Source: an uncultured Bacilli bacterium (GTDB lineage Bacteria > Bacillota_I > Bacilli_A > RF39 > UBA660). Taken from it: a DNA stretch of 64,000 nt. Below, one piece after another: positions 53,892 through 61,975 of this stretch; within the stretch, counting starts at the first letter, position 1, and each line of letters starts with the position of its first letter. Under the pieces are notes generated by a model. It saw only the letters and a program-made list of their open reading frames with translations, made no database searches and had not been told where the DNA came from. Location of the stretch: positions 284,440-348,439 of the forward strand of contig CAKPDH010000001.1 of NCBI GenBank assembly GCA_934148845.1, in the 5' to 3' direction. A program made the position numbers and the translations under genes.

Positions 53892-54231
53892 GTTCAAATA
53901 TAAATGAAAATATAAATGAAAATACTATAGCTGCTACAATACCAGATGAAGTTAAATCAAACATTCCCATAAATAGTCCCGTTACTCCAAAATTATTTAC
54001 GGTATCCATAGCCCCATGAATTAATAAATGTCCAAATGAAGTTATAGGTACTAAAGCTCCACCACCTGCCCATAATACAAACTTATCATATATATTAAAA
54101 GTATCAAGAAAAGTACCTACTACAACAAAAATTGTTGTAATATGACCTGGTGTAAGCTTTGTATTATCAAGTATTATTTGTCCAATTAAACATATAATAC
54201 CACAAAATATAAAAGAATTAATGTATATCAT
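53881..54231 (-). CDS. spoVAE: Stage V sporulation protein AE (SpoVAE/AEb)
   Basis: 116 residues, three or four hydrophobic segments, with 'KLTPGHITTIFVVVGTFLDT' and 'GGGALVPITSFGHLLIHGAM', conserved in SpoVAE. Part of the membrane channel that moves dipicolinic acid into the forespore and out at germination. It overlaps spoVAD by 14 bases. Confidence 0.92.
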   Translation of the reverse strand: MIYINSFIFCGIICLIGQIILDNTKLTPGHITTIFVVVGTFLDTFNIYDKFVLWAGGGALVPITSFGHLLIHGAMDTVNNFGVTGLFMGMFDLTSSGIVAAIVFSFIFSFIFEPKD

Positions 54232-55216
54232 CTAATACCTCCAAACTTATAGCATGAGCAATACTTGGAATATCTAAATGTTGATTACACATACTAGGAT
54301 TCATCAAAGCACCTGTTGCTACTAATAAAACTTTTTTTAATTTTTTCTTTTTCATTAAATCTAATATATAAGAATATGTAACAAGAGGAAGACAAGATAT
54401 TCCACTTCCCCCCTGATATACATCTTGCTTTTCTAAATCAAATATCATACAAGCAGAGTCATCATAATTTTCAAGAGTAATATTATATTCTTTTTTTATA
54501 TATTCCCTAAGTATATTTTTTCCAACAGCACCTAAATCTCCTGTTAATATTAAATCATAATATTTAGCATCCCTTTTAGTATCCTTTAAGTGATCATATA
54601 TAACACGTGCTGCAGCAGGTGCCATTACAGCTCCCATATTATATACATCTTTAATTCCCATATCACATACAACGCCAAGGGTAGATGACTCAACCTTTAT
54701 AACAGATTTTTTATTTGTTAGATAAGCACTAGCACATCCAGTAGTCGTAAATGTAGTGTATTCTTTTTTTGGCCCTCCATATTCAATTGGATTTCTAAAT
54801 TGCTTTTCAGCAGAATTATTATGAGAAGAAGACGTTACTAATGCACTTTTTATCTGACGTGCTTGTATCATATTACTTGCAAGAATTAAAGACAAAACAC
54901 TAGATGAACAAGCACCATATACACCTATAAGTGGTATTCCAAGTTTACTAGAAGAATAATTAGTTGCAACTATTTGATTTAATAAATCAGATCCTATATG
55001 AACATCTATATTATCTTTATTTATTTTAGCTTTATCAAATAAAATATATACACTATCTAATATAGATCTTATTTCAGCTTGTTCCCAAGTCTTAGCAGAA
55101 AAATACAAGTCTTTATATATTTTGTCATAATACTTACAAAGGGGTCCAGAGCCTTCATAAGGCCCTACTACAGTACTAGTTTCATTAATATATACTTGAT
55201 TATATTTAAATGTCAT
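54218..55216 (-). CDS. spoVAD: Stage V sporulation protein AD
   Basis: 332 residues, thiolase-like fold that binds dipicolinic acid on the spore inner membrane. Typical stretches: 'VYINETSTVVGPYEGSGPL', 'IGVYGACSSSVLSLILASNM' (Cys at the thiolase position), 'GGSGISCLPLVTYSYI', 'LLVATGALMNPSMCNQ'. Size is normal. It sits between spoVAC and spoVAE, as in Bacillus and Clostridium. Confidence 0.95.
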   Translation of the reverse strand: MTFKYNQVYINETSTVVGPYEGSGPLCKYYDKIYKDLYFSAKTWEQAEIRSILDSVYILFDKAKINKDNIDVHIGSDLLNQIVATNYSSSKLGIPLIGVYGACSSSVLSLILASNMIQARQIKSALVTSSSHNNSAEKQFRNPIEYGGPKKEYTTFTTTGCASAYLTNKKSVIKVESSTLGVVCDMGIKDVYNMGAVMAPAAARVIYDHLKDTKRDAKYYDLILTGDLGAVGKNILREYIKKEYNITLENYDDSACMIFDLEKQDVYQGGSGISCLPLVTYSYILDLMKKKKLKKVLLVATGALMNPSMCNQHLDIPSIAHAISLEVLDDIH

Positions 55217-55217
55217 A

Positions 55218-55658
55218 TTATACCTCCATAATTATTATTCTAATAAGCCCAAACAAATATGCACTTACGACACCAAAAATTATTACCGATCCTGCAAGCT
55301 TAAACATATTCATACCAATACCAGTTACTAATCCTTCTTTTCTATATTCAAGAGCTGCTGATGCCATTGCATGAGCAAATCCTGTTATTGGTATTATTAG
55401 ACCACATTTAGCAAAATTTACCCATTTATCAAAAAAACCAAGACAGGTAAAAAGACAACCTATAAATACTAAAGTAATAATCATAAATACACTTGCATTT
55501 TTTGTAGATAAATTAAAAAAATAAGAATATATATCTATCAAAAAATTACCAAGAACTCCCATAAATCCACCAATAACAAAAGCTATTATACCATTCATTA
55601 ACTTATGTTCCTTAACTGTATATTTATCTACAATTTTAAGATATTCCTTTTTTTCCAT
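55218..55658 (-). CDS. spoVAC: Stage V sporulation protein AC (mechanosensitive DPA channel)
   Basis: 146 residues with four membrane helices; 'LMNGIIAFVIGGFMGVLGNF', 'CLGFFDKWVNFAKCGLIIPI' and 'TGFAHAMASAALEY' match SpoVAC. First gene of a compact three-gene spoVA operon, the minimal C-D-E set. In Clostridia the same trio occurs without spoVAA, AB and AF. Confidence 0.94.
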   Translation of the reverse strand: MEKKEYLKIVDKYTVKEHKLMNGIIAFVIGGFMGVLGNFLIDIYSYFFNLSTKNASVFMIITLVFIGCLFTCLGFFDKWVNFAKCGLIIPITGFAHAMASAALEYRKEGLVTGIGMNMFKLAGSVIIFGVVSAYLFGLIRIIIMEV

Positions 55659-55713
55659 AAAAAAATCCTCCCATAAATATTATGGAAGAATTATTAAATT
55701 CTATTCACTTATA

Positions 55714-56085
55714 TTATTGTTCCAAATCCGTTGAACACTTATTAGAATATGTATAATTATATTTTTCACCACTTTTGCTAATTAAAACACATCCAGTAAG
55801 TGATTCATTTGTCTTAGCATCTTTTACCTCATCATTATCAATATAACCTTTATTTATTAATTCTGATACCAATATAGAACTTTTATCTTTATTTTCATTC
55901 ATACCTTCTTTTAAATACCAATTCTTAGCAGCTTCTACTATTCTTTTTTCTTGAATTTCATTTATAGAATCTTCAGAATTATCTAATATTTTACTTACAG
56001 AATATATAGTAATTGATAATATAATTGCTAAAACAAGTAATGTTGCAAGTAACTCTATTAATGTAAACCCTTTTTTATTATTCAT
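55714..56085 (-). CDS. Small prepilin-like protein
   Basis: 123 residues: 'MNNKKGFTLIELLATLLVLAI' class III signal, an N-terminal helix and a short globular domain with two cysteines ('TGCVLISKSGEKYNYTYSNK'). It resembles one unit of the doubled module in the 576-residue protein at 15217 ('SELINKGYID' against 'DTLKGKGYLK'). Could be a minor pseudopilin or a ComG-type major pilin. No ATPase, platform or peptidase gene adjoins it. GGTGATA precedes the start. Confidence 0.85.
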   Translation of the reverse strand: MNNKKGFTLIELLATLLVLAIILSITIYSVSKILDNSEDSINEIQEKRIVEAAKNWYLKEGMNENKDKSSILVSELINKGYIDNDEVKDAKTNESLTGCVLISKSGEKYNYTYSNKCSTDLEQ

Positions 56086-56151
56086 ACTATCACCAGTTTA
56101 ATTATATATTTTTTTTATATTTTAGTCAATATTATTCATTACCTTTTCTAG

Positions 56152-56560
56152 TTAGCGTTTATCACTTAAACTCAGATTTTTCGAGTTGTAAATCAATCTA
56201 GTGCGAGTATCGTAGTAATCTACTGAAAAAGGAGTTGTGTGTTCTAAAACTACTGGGACTAATTGTTTTCTATAATTTTCACTATTTGGATCTATATTTA
56301 TATAAGTTAAACGATTATTTCCGTATACAGTAACTGATTTTAAATTATTTTCAGATATACCATCATATAAAATTGGAACAACAACTTATTCTCCCATTGG
56401 AATTATATTTCCTTTTTCATCACTTTTTATAGCAATAATACCATATTTAAATGAAAGTTTTAAATCTTCAAAATCTTCTGCATATCAAAATTGTCTTTAT
56501 CTCTTTCGTAATCGTGATTTCACTAAATTTATAAGTATCTTGTAAGTCTTCAAGCATGTC
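56152..56560 (-). pseudogene. Decayed gene, WG-repeat-like remnant
   Basis: Minus-strand frames show 'LKSVTVYGNNRLTYINIDP' and 'LKLSFKYGIIAIKSDEKGNI' with 'VVVPILYDGI', similar to WG/KWG repeat proteins (yGiId..G..iiP..Yd.i). An in-frame TAA at 56386-56388 and at least one frameshift near 56480-56490 break it. No start is seen. It marks the left edge of the accessory segment. Confidence 0.45.
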
Positions 56561-56574
56561 TTTTCAATGTTTTT

Positions 56575-56669
56575 TTGAATATAAAACTTATACACACCTA
56601 TTTAAAAAAGACTATAAAGAAAAACTAGATATAATAAATAATTATAAAAATAACATAGAACAAATTTAA
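56575..56669 (+). mobile_element. C-terminal scrap of a tyrosine recombinase (integrase)
   Basis: The plus strand reads 'YKTYTHLFKKDYKEKLDIIN' and stops at TAA 56667. The YTHLF tyrosine block with the acidic/Lys-rich tail is the end of Int-type recombinases (YSHLF..d...). Nothing upstream continues it. A hairpin with T run follows at about 56712-56736. Short, so moderate confidence. Confidence 0.4.
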
Positions 56670-56905
56670 AAGCAAGACCAAAAATAAGATCAATATATTT
56701 TTAGGTAATAAAAAAACCTTATGAAATAAGGGTTTATTACAATCTAGTGCGATAAAAGAGCCTATTTTGAACACTTATATCTAAAAGAACAACTAATAAA
56801 TATCAGTTCCTATGTATAATATACTATAAATTTAAAAAATAATAAAGTAAATAAACTAAAATTTCCATAATTAATGATATAATATCTATAAAGGATGTGA
56901 TTATT

Positions 56906-57676
56906 ATGTTTTTTGAATATAAAAATTTTGATGGTACTAATAACAATATTATAGAAATAGTATCATCAGACTCTGCACTTGGATTATTAAAACGAAGTGG
57001 CAATGAAAATATTAAAGTTTGTTTGCCATTAGCATTATGTATTGGTAAAATTGATAGTATTACACCATTTAATAGAAAAGTTCTTTCTCAATACTATAAA
57101 AACGAGAATTATTATGATTTTACTGATGATTTTAATAAGTTAAAAGAGTTTGTTAATAACTGTTCAAAAATTAGAGTTTGGTCAAGTCATTTAGATAGTG
57201 ATGATTATTGTTTGTTATTATTAATATGCTATTTGTTTAAAGATAAGGAAATTAGTGTGATTTTCTCTGAAGAATTAAATTGGGGTGCTACAACAATAAG
57301 TGCCATTAGTGAAAAAGAAATTTATGAATTAGAAAAAAGAGAACATATTTTAACAAAATGGCAAAAAGAAGATTATTGCAATGAATGGGGAAAAATTATT
57401 AATGATAATAAAGAACTAAGATATATGATCAATGGAACAGTTGTGTCTTGTAATGTAGATAAATTCGATGAAGATATTATTGATAGACTTGAAAGAGCAG
57501 GAAAAATATATATTTTTAAACTAGTGGCAGATTTAATGGGAAATCCAATTATTCCATATGTAATGTATCCAGAGTGGATATATATTTATTTGATAGAAAG
57601 ATTAGAAAAAATTGGAATAATAAAAAGTTCTATAATTGATGACAAAAAATATGTAGAATTAAATAAACAAAATTAA
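56906..57676 (+). CDS. DUF1835-family protein
   Basis: About 256 residues from ATG 56906 (the longer frame uses GTG at 56897). 'IIEIVSSDSALGLLKRSG' and 'KIRVWSSHLDSDDYCLLLLI' are the DUF1835 pattern, and the C-terminal 140 residues fit the linked DUF3658 domain. These proteins occur mostly in Firmicutes with no known activity. Plus strand in an otherwise minus-strand region, next to a recombinase, so probably accessory cargo. The adjoining gap (56086-56896) holds only remnants. Confidence 0.8.
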   Translation: MFFEYKNFDGTNNNIIEIVSSDSALGLLKRSGNENIKVCLPLALCIGKIDSITPFNRKVLSQYYKNENYYDFTDDFNKLKEFVNNCSKIRVWSSHLDSDDYCLLLLICYLFKDKEISVIFSEELNWGATTISAISEKEIYELEKREHILTKWQKEDYCNEWGKIINDNKELRYMINGTVVSCNVDKFDEDIIDRLERAGKIYIFKLVADLMGNPIIPYVMYPEWIYIYLIERLEKIGIIKSSIIDDKKYVELNKQN

Positions 57677-57732
57677 TTTTAATGTTAAATTTGAAAAATA
57701 TATAGTATAATATAAAACACAGGGAGGTTTAT

Positions 57733-58200
57733 ATGGAAAAAATAAATACTGAAATATTAGTCAGTTCTTTATTTAGCATTGGTTTTGATAAAGTTGATGC
57801 TGCTCTTTTTACTTACACATTAGGACAATTATCAATTTATAATAAACAATTACAATTATTTGAATTTGAAGATTCTGAAACACATCAAATATTTAATAAA
57901 TATGTTGATTATGATGGCATTGTTTTTAAATTAAAGGATGGAATAACTCTTGATACAATGGTTAGTTATAATGATGAAAAGTTTTATCCATTGAGAAAAA
58001 TGTTAAATACAAACAAAAAATTAATTGAATATTTATCTCAATTAGATTTTAGTGGAATTGTATTTAAAAAAGCAGAATCATATGGTATACAAAATATAGA
58101 ACAAATCGATGAATCTAGATTTAGTAATAAAGAACTAGGAATACTTCAACATTTAAATTCTGGGCAAACTAATAATAAAACTCTGAACTTAAAAAGATGA
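57733..58200 (+). CDS. Hypothetical protein in accessory segment
   Basis: 155 residues with a strong AGGGAGGT site. It has no membrane helix, signal or recognised motif; segments 'FEDSETHQIFNKYVDYDG' and 'LDFSGIVFKKAESYGIQNIE' look globular. Its stop lies one base from the convergent recombinase stop. Likely co-transferred with the DUF1835 gene. Confidence 0.7.
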   Translation: MEKINTEILVSSLFSIGFDKVDAALFTYTLGQLSIYNKQLQLFEFEDSETHQIFNKYVDYDGIVFKLKDGITLDTMVSYNDEKFYPLRKMLNTNKKLIEYLSQLDFSGIVFKKAESYGIQNIEQIDESRFSNKELGILQHLNSGQTNNKTLNLKR

Positions 58201-58201
58201 T

Positions 58202-59209
58202 TTATCTCTCATAATCATCTTTTTCTTTGCTTAAATCTAATTCTTCAATATAATCTTCTTTGATATTGTTTTTACATTCATTACAACCATAGTAATAATA
58301 AGTTCTATCAAACTTCTTTTTATAAGTTGCTTTACCACCCATTATCCTTCCACAAACTGGACATTTAAGTTTTTGTAAGAATAAATAAGTTTGGTATCTT
58401 TGATAACTTCTAGAATTCTTTTGTTGTTGAACTTGACAATTTTCCCAAATTTCTTTACTAACTATTGGTTCAACTACATCTTCATAATAAGCTGGATATT
58501 TATTTCTTTTTCCATGTAAATAATCACCTTTATAAATTGGATTTTCTATCATTTCAAGTATTGTATTATCTCTCCATTTTTTATTACCTACATTTTCAGC
58601 ATTAAATATATTAGCAATAGTTTGATAAGAATTACCTTCAAAATATAATTGATACATTCTTTCAACTATATGTTTTGTTGTAATATCAGGAACCATTAAT
58701 TTTCCTTCTCGCTTATAACCAAAAGTAGTATGTCCTGGAATATGACCAGATTTAATTGCACCAGCAAGTCCTATTTTAGTTCTTTCTGATGTTCTTTCTA
58801 TTTCTTGTTGAGATACAGAAGTTAATATTCTTGAAATCATTTTTCCGTTAGCATTAGTAGTATTGATATCATCATTAGCACAATCTAGATAAGCATCATT
58901 TTCTTCCAAAAACTTTAATATATTTTCCCAATCATAAACACTTCTTGTTAATCTATCTAATTTTAATACAACAATAGTATTACATTTCTTATTTTTAATA
59001 TCTTGTAATAATTCTTCAAATGCAGGTCTATAATTACCAGTTTTAGCACTTATTCCAGCATCTTTATAAAGTTTATATATTTCATAACCTTTATACTCAC
59101 ACATAGCACGAAGTCTTTTTTCTTGCTCTGGTAAACTAAAACCCTCACGAGCTTGATCTTCAGTTGATACACGAATATATAGACCAGCAATTTTCTTTTC
59201 TTCACTCAT
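58202..59209 (-). CDS. Serine site-specific recombinase, short form
   Basis: 335 residues. Resolvase catalytic domain with nucleophile Ser15 in 'GLYIRVSTEDQA', Arg pair in 'VVLKLDRLTRSVYDWE', and 'QQEIERTSERTKIGL'. Then a recombinase domain ('GYKREGKLMVPD', 'IANIFNAENV') and a zinc ribbon ('KCPVCGRIMGG', 'YYGCNECKNN'). Large serine integrases go on for 100-200 more residues with a coiled coil that controls direction; here the chain ends 20 residues after the zinc ribbon. It is either truncated or a small invertase-like branch. Codons are slightly more GC-rich than the neighbours. An attenuator-like leader precedes it. Confidence 0.92.
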   Translation of the reverse strand: MSEEKKIAGLYIRVSTEDQAREGFSLPEQEKRLRAMCEYKGYEIYKLYKDAGISAKTGNYRPAFEELLQDIKNKKCNTIVVLKLDRLTRSVYDWENILKFLEENDAYLDCANDDINTTNANGKMISRILTSVSQQEIERTSERTKIGLAGAIKSGHIPGHTTFGYKREGKLMVPDITTKHIVERMYQLYFEGNSYQTIANIFNAENVGNKKWRDNTILEMIENPIYKGDYLHGKRNKYPAYYEDVVEPIVSKEIWENCQVQQQKNSRSYQRYQTYLFLQKLKCPVCGRIMGGKATYKKKFDRTYYYYGCNECKNNIKEDYIEELDLSKEKDDYER

Positions 59210-59232
59210 AAAATCAAATCCTTTCTAACAAA

Positions 59233-59276
59233 AAAGGTGTCAAAAGTATTAAGGATATTAATACTACTGACACCTT
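59233..59276 (-). promoter_or_regulatory. Long terminator-like hairpin in the recombinase leader
   Basis: Arms AAGGTGTCA / TGACACCTT enclose a second perfect stem AGTATTAA / TTAATACT with a five-base loop; six T follow in the minus-strand sense, about 25 bases before the recombinase ATG. It could stop transcription unless a ribosome on the leader peptide keeps the first arm open. Confidence 0.75.
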
Positions 59277-59323
59277 ATTAATTCTAAATAATAAAATATA
59301 ATTAAATTATCTTTCCATCTCAT
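59264..59323 (-). CDS. Leader peptide (19 codons) of the recombinase gene
   Basis: ATG 59323 with GGGGG eight bases upstream opens a 19-codon frame ending TAG at 59264. Its last four codons lie inside the first arm of the hairpin (59276 onwards), the geometry of translational or transcriptional attenuation seen ahead of resistance and mobile-element genes. The peptide is rich in Ile, Leu and Tyr. It is a prediction from layout. Confidence 0.5.
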   Translation of the reverse strand: MRWKDNLIIFYYLELIRCQ

Positions 59324-59439
59324 CTATTTAACCCCCTTAAATAGACATATTTCTTGATTGACTTATATTCTATCACTTTTTAATAAAATATCAAATATTT
59401 GACTTAAAATCGTTACTTAAAATGGAATTGATAAGTTAT

Positions 59440-59712
59440 TTAAATACTTTTAATATATTCTTCTAAATCTTTAATTAATATCTTATTACTTAAATTCTCT
59501 ATATAGATATTTGTTTCATAGTTAAATGCTAAAAATGTAATACCTTTAATTATTATTCTATGAGGCTCTACATAAGATAGGTTTGTTCTTTCTATTGTTC
59601 TAATTGAACCTTTTTGTATTTCACATTTAGTATTGCAGAAACTACATACAAACTCTAGTTTCTTTTTTAATGCCTCTTCAATATCAATTTCTTGTTTAAT
59701 AATATTTACCAT
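59440..59712 (-). CDS. Small protein with a C-x2-C...C zinc-finger-like motif
   Basis: Start at ATG 59712 after AAAGGGATGA; the longer frame would run through the tRNA terminator. 90 residues. 'FVCSFCNTKCEI' (about 22-33) gives three cysteines in a finger-like spacing; the fourth ligand is not obvious. The rest is Ile/Glu-rich. It may belong to the mobile segment. Function unknown. Confidence 0.65.
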   Translation of the reverse strand: MVNIIKQEIDIEEALKKKLEFVCSFCNTKCEIQKGSIRTIERTNLSYVEPHRIIIKGITFLAFNYETNIYIENLSNKILIKDLEEYIKSI

Positions 59713-59741
59713 TAAATCATCCCTTTCTTTTACACAACAAA

Positions 59742-59769
59742 AAATCAATTCCATTTCTAGAATTGATAT
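59742..59769 (-). terminator. Terminator of the tRNA operon
   Basis: Stem ATCAATTC / GAATTGAT with six T following in the minus-strand sense, between the tRNA pair and the small zinc-finger gene. Confidence 0.75.
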
Positions 59770-59809
59770 TTATTAGTAAATTGAACCTAAGTTCAACCAG
59801 ATTCTTTAA

Positions 59810-59894
59810 TGGTGCGAGTGAAGGGACTTGAACCCCCATGCCTTGCGGCGCTAGATCCTAAGTCTAGTGCGTCTGCCAATTTCGCCACACTCGC
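59810..59894 (-). tRNA. tRNA-Leu (UAG anticodon), CCA encoded
   Basis: 85 nt including CCA. Acceptor GCGAGTG / CACTCGC, anticodon loop CTTAGGA (anticodon TAG, reads CUA/G), a long variable arm typical of class II tRNAs, and T-loop TTCAAGT. All stems pair. Confidence 0.95.
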
Positions 59895-59900
59895 ACACAA

Positions 59901-59977
59901 TGGTGGATCTTATAGGACTCGAACCTATGACCGCCCGGTTATGAGCCGGATGCTCTAACCAACTGAGCTAAAGATCC
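59901..59977 (-). tRNA. tRNA with CAU anticodon (Ile2 more likely than Met)
   Basis: 77 nt with CCA. Acceptor GGATCTT / AAGATCC; anticodon stem CCGG with loop CTCATAA; T-loop TTCGAGT. A CAU anticodon may be Met or, after lysidine modification, Ile for AUA. The sequence resembles Bacillus Ile2 (GGACCTT...), and a clear elongator tRNA-Met with loop TTCATAC is found at 63926, so I lean to Ile2. It is transcribed ahead of tRNA-Leu from TTGCAT-17-TATATT just upstream. Confidence 0.9.
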
Positions 59978-60049
59978 ATTGCATTGACTAATTAAATATA
60001 TCATATATTTTTTTATTATGCAATACTTTTTTATAATTTTTTGAAAATT

Positions 60050-60086
60050 ATGAAATAGAGCTATAATTTTTATAGCTCTATTTCAT
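60050..60086 (-). terminator. 16-bp perfect inverted repeat at the end of gltX
   Basis: Arms 60050-60065 and 60071-60086 pair fully with a five-base loop. The gltX stop codon lies in it. The T tract behind it is interrupted, so a terminator role is likely but not certain; it may also protect the mRNA end. Confidence 0.65.
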
Positions 60087-61722
60087 TATATCGTAACTTA
60101 ACTTCATCTTTTCCTAAAATATTCATAATTTCAAATAAATCAGGTGTCATAGATTTACTTGTAAGCGCTACTCTTAATACAGTTGAAACATCTGCAACAT
60201 TGCCTTTATAATTTTCAGGATTTTTCTTATAATCTTTCATATTTGATGCATATCCTAATTCATCACACATAAGTTTAATTTTATCAAACCAAACTTCTTT
60301 TGATGATAAATCCATATACTTTTCTATATATAAAGATAAAATATTTTTAATTTCATCTTTATCAGTTATTTTTTTCCATTCATATACTTTTTCTTTTCTA
60401 TTATATACATCACTATACATATACCATATTAATGATTCAATATCACTCCATTTGGCAATATCTTTTCTTGGCTTTTCTTGCTCTCTTTCTATATTAATAA
60501 TAGATTTATAATATTCTTCATCTCTTTTTATTAAGTTAACTAATGTATCACTATGTTTACAAGCCCATTTAAGTGACTCAGTATAAACTTCTTCTTTTGT
60601 CATTTTTGATATTATATTCTTAGATATATCATCAAGTTTCATTAAATCATAAAGAGCCCCACTAGTACTCATTTTATCTGCACTAAAGCAAAAATCAGTA
60701 AATTTTTTGTCTTTATTTTCTGTATGCCATTGTTCATAATTTGAATTTATTATTGTCATTAATGACTCAATCACAGCAAGAGATGGATATCCTAACTCGT
60801 CATAATATGACATAAGAGCTTCTGGATCTTTTCTTTTACTTATTTTTCTTATAGAATCTCCATCTTTTTTTAATATTAATGGAGTATGAATATATTTAGG
60901 TGCTTTTAAATTAAAGGCTGCAAACATTTGAACATGTTTTGGAACACTTGGAAGCCATTCCTCACCTCTTACTACGTGTGTTGTGTGCATTAAAGTATCA
61001 TCAACCACATGTGCGAAATGATAAGTTGGAAGCATATTTTCACTTTTCATAATTACCTCATCTATATCATTTTCATTTAAAAATAGCTTACCTTGTCTTA
61101 AATCATCAAATTCAAATTTATTTTCAAAATTACCATTGCTTCTAAATCTTAAAACAAATTTTTCACCATTATTTATTTTTTTAATTGCTTCTTCCACACT
61201 TAACCTAGAACATCTAGCAAATTTACCATGATATCCTGGTCTTACTTTCATAGCTTCTTGATTTTCTCTCATTTCTGCTAATTCTTCTGAAGTACAAAAG
61301 CAAGGATATGCTCTACCAATTTCAATTAAATGTTTCATAAATGAATGATAGATTTCTTTTCTCTCACTTTGAATATATGGTCCATAATTTCCAACAATTT
61401 TGCCCTCAAATTCATATTCATCTGGACACATATCATAGTGCTTTAATGTATTCATGATTATTTCAACTGCACCTTTTACTTCTCTTTTTTTATCAGTATC
61501 TTCATTTCTTAAATAAAACACACCATTAGATTGTCTTGCTATTACATAATCAATAAGAGCAGACATTAAATTTCCAATATGCATAAATCCTGTTGGAGAC
61601 GGTGCATATCTTGAAACAATAGCGCCCTCTTTTAAATTTCTTTCAGGATACATTTTCATATAATCATCTATTGTTTTTGTAACATTTGGAAAAATTGCAT
61701 TAGCTAAATCTTTATTTGTCAT
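60070..61722 (-). CDS. gltX: Glutamyl-tRNA synthetase
   Basis: 550 residues, about 70 longer than the standard bacterial enzyme, with an N-terminal lead of 35 residues before the HIGH motif. 'SRYAPSPTGFMHIGNLMSAL' (about 37-56) is the class Ib HIGH block; 'IRKISKRKDPEA' (about 290) stands at the KMSKS loop in a KISKR form. GxN 'YLRNEDTDKKRE' binds Glu. The C-terminal anticodon region is present. A T-box with specifier GAA lies upstream, confirming Glu. Many relatives in Clostridia and Mollicutes-like lineages are of this longer type. Confidence 0.94.
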   Translation of the reverse strand: MTNKDLANAIFPNVTKTIDDYMKMYPERNLKEGAIVSRYAPSPTGFMHIGNLMSALIDYVIARQSNGVFYLRNEDTDKKREVKGAVEIIMNTLKHYDMCPDEYEFEGKIVGNYGPYIQSERKEIYHSFMKHLIEIGRAYPCFCTSEELAEMRENQEAMKVRPGYHGKFARCSRLSVEEAIKKINNGEKFVLRFRSNGNFENKFEFDDLRQGKLFLNENDIDEVIMKSENMLPTYHFAHVVDDTLMHTTHVVRGEEWLPSVPKHVQMFAAFNLKAPKYIHTPLILKKDGDSIRKISKRKDPEALMSYYDELGYPSLAVIESLMTIINSNYEQWHTENKDKKFTDFCFSADKMSTSGALYDLMKLDDISKNIISKMTKEEVYTESLKWACKHSDTLVNLIKRDEEYYKSIINIEREQEKPRKDIAKWSDIESLIWYMYSDVYNRKEKVYEWKKITDKDEIKNILSLYIEKYMDLSSKEVWFDKIKLMCDELGYASNMKDYKKNPENYKGNVADVSTVLRVALTSKSMTPDLFEIMNILGKDEVKLRYNEIEL

Positions 61723-61737
61723 ATAATCATCCTTTCA

Positions 61738-61940
61738 AAAAAAATAGATTAATCCCTAGCATAAGGACGAATCTATTCGTGGTACCACCTTAATTTGTAT
61801 ATTTCTATACCTCTTTACTATAACGCATTACCGTAAATAAGCTCCAAAGTTTCTTCAAATATTCCTAATATTAACTTACACCAACCGTTAACTCTCTATA
61901 ATTATTTATATCATACTATTCTTCTTCATTGCTTTTTAAT
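61738..61940 (-). promoter_or_regulatory. T-box leader of gltX (specifier GAA)
   Basis: Minus strand: GAA-GAA at the specifier loop (codon 61853-61851), T-box core GGTGGTACCACG (61789-61778), terminator stem AATAGATT / AATCTATT with a T run. It starts behind TTTACA-17-TATAAT (61975-61947). Confidence 0.92.
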
Positions 61941-61946
61941 AATAAA

Positions 61947-61975
61947 ATTATAACAGACTTTTTGCTATTTGTAAA
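61947..61975 (-). promoter_or_regulatory. Promoter of the gltX T-box transcript
   Basis: TTTACA, 17-base spacer, TATAAT on the minus strand, abutting the stop codon of the glycosylase gene. Confidence 0.75.

Noticed and set aside
57733..59209. Toxin-antitoxin or defence system around the recombinase
   Set aside because: The two plus-strand genes show no nuclease, kinase or antitoxin motif, and DUF1835 has no proven defence role.
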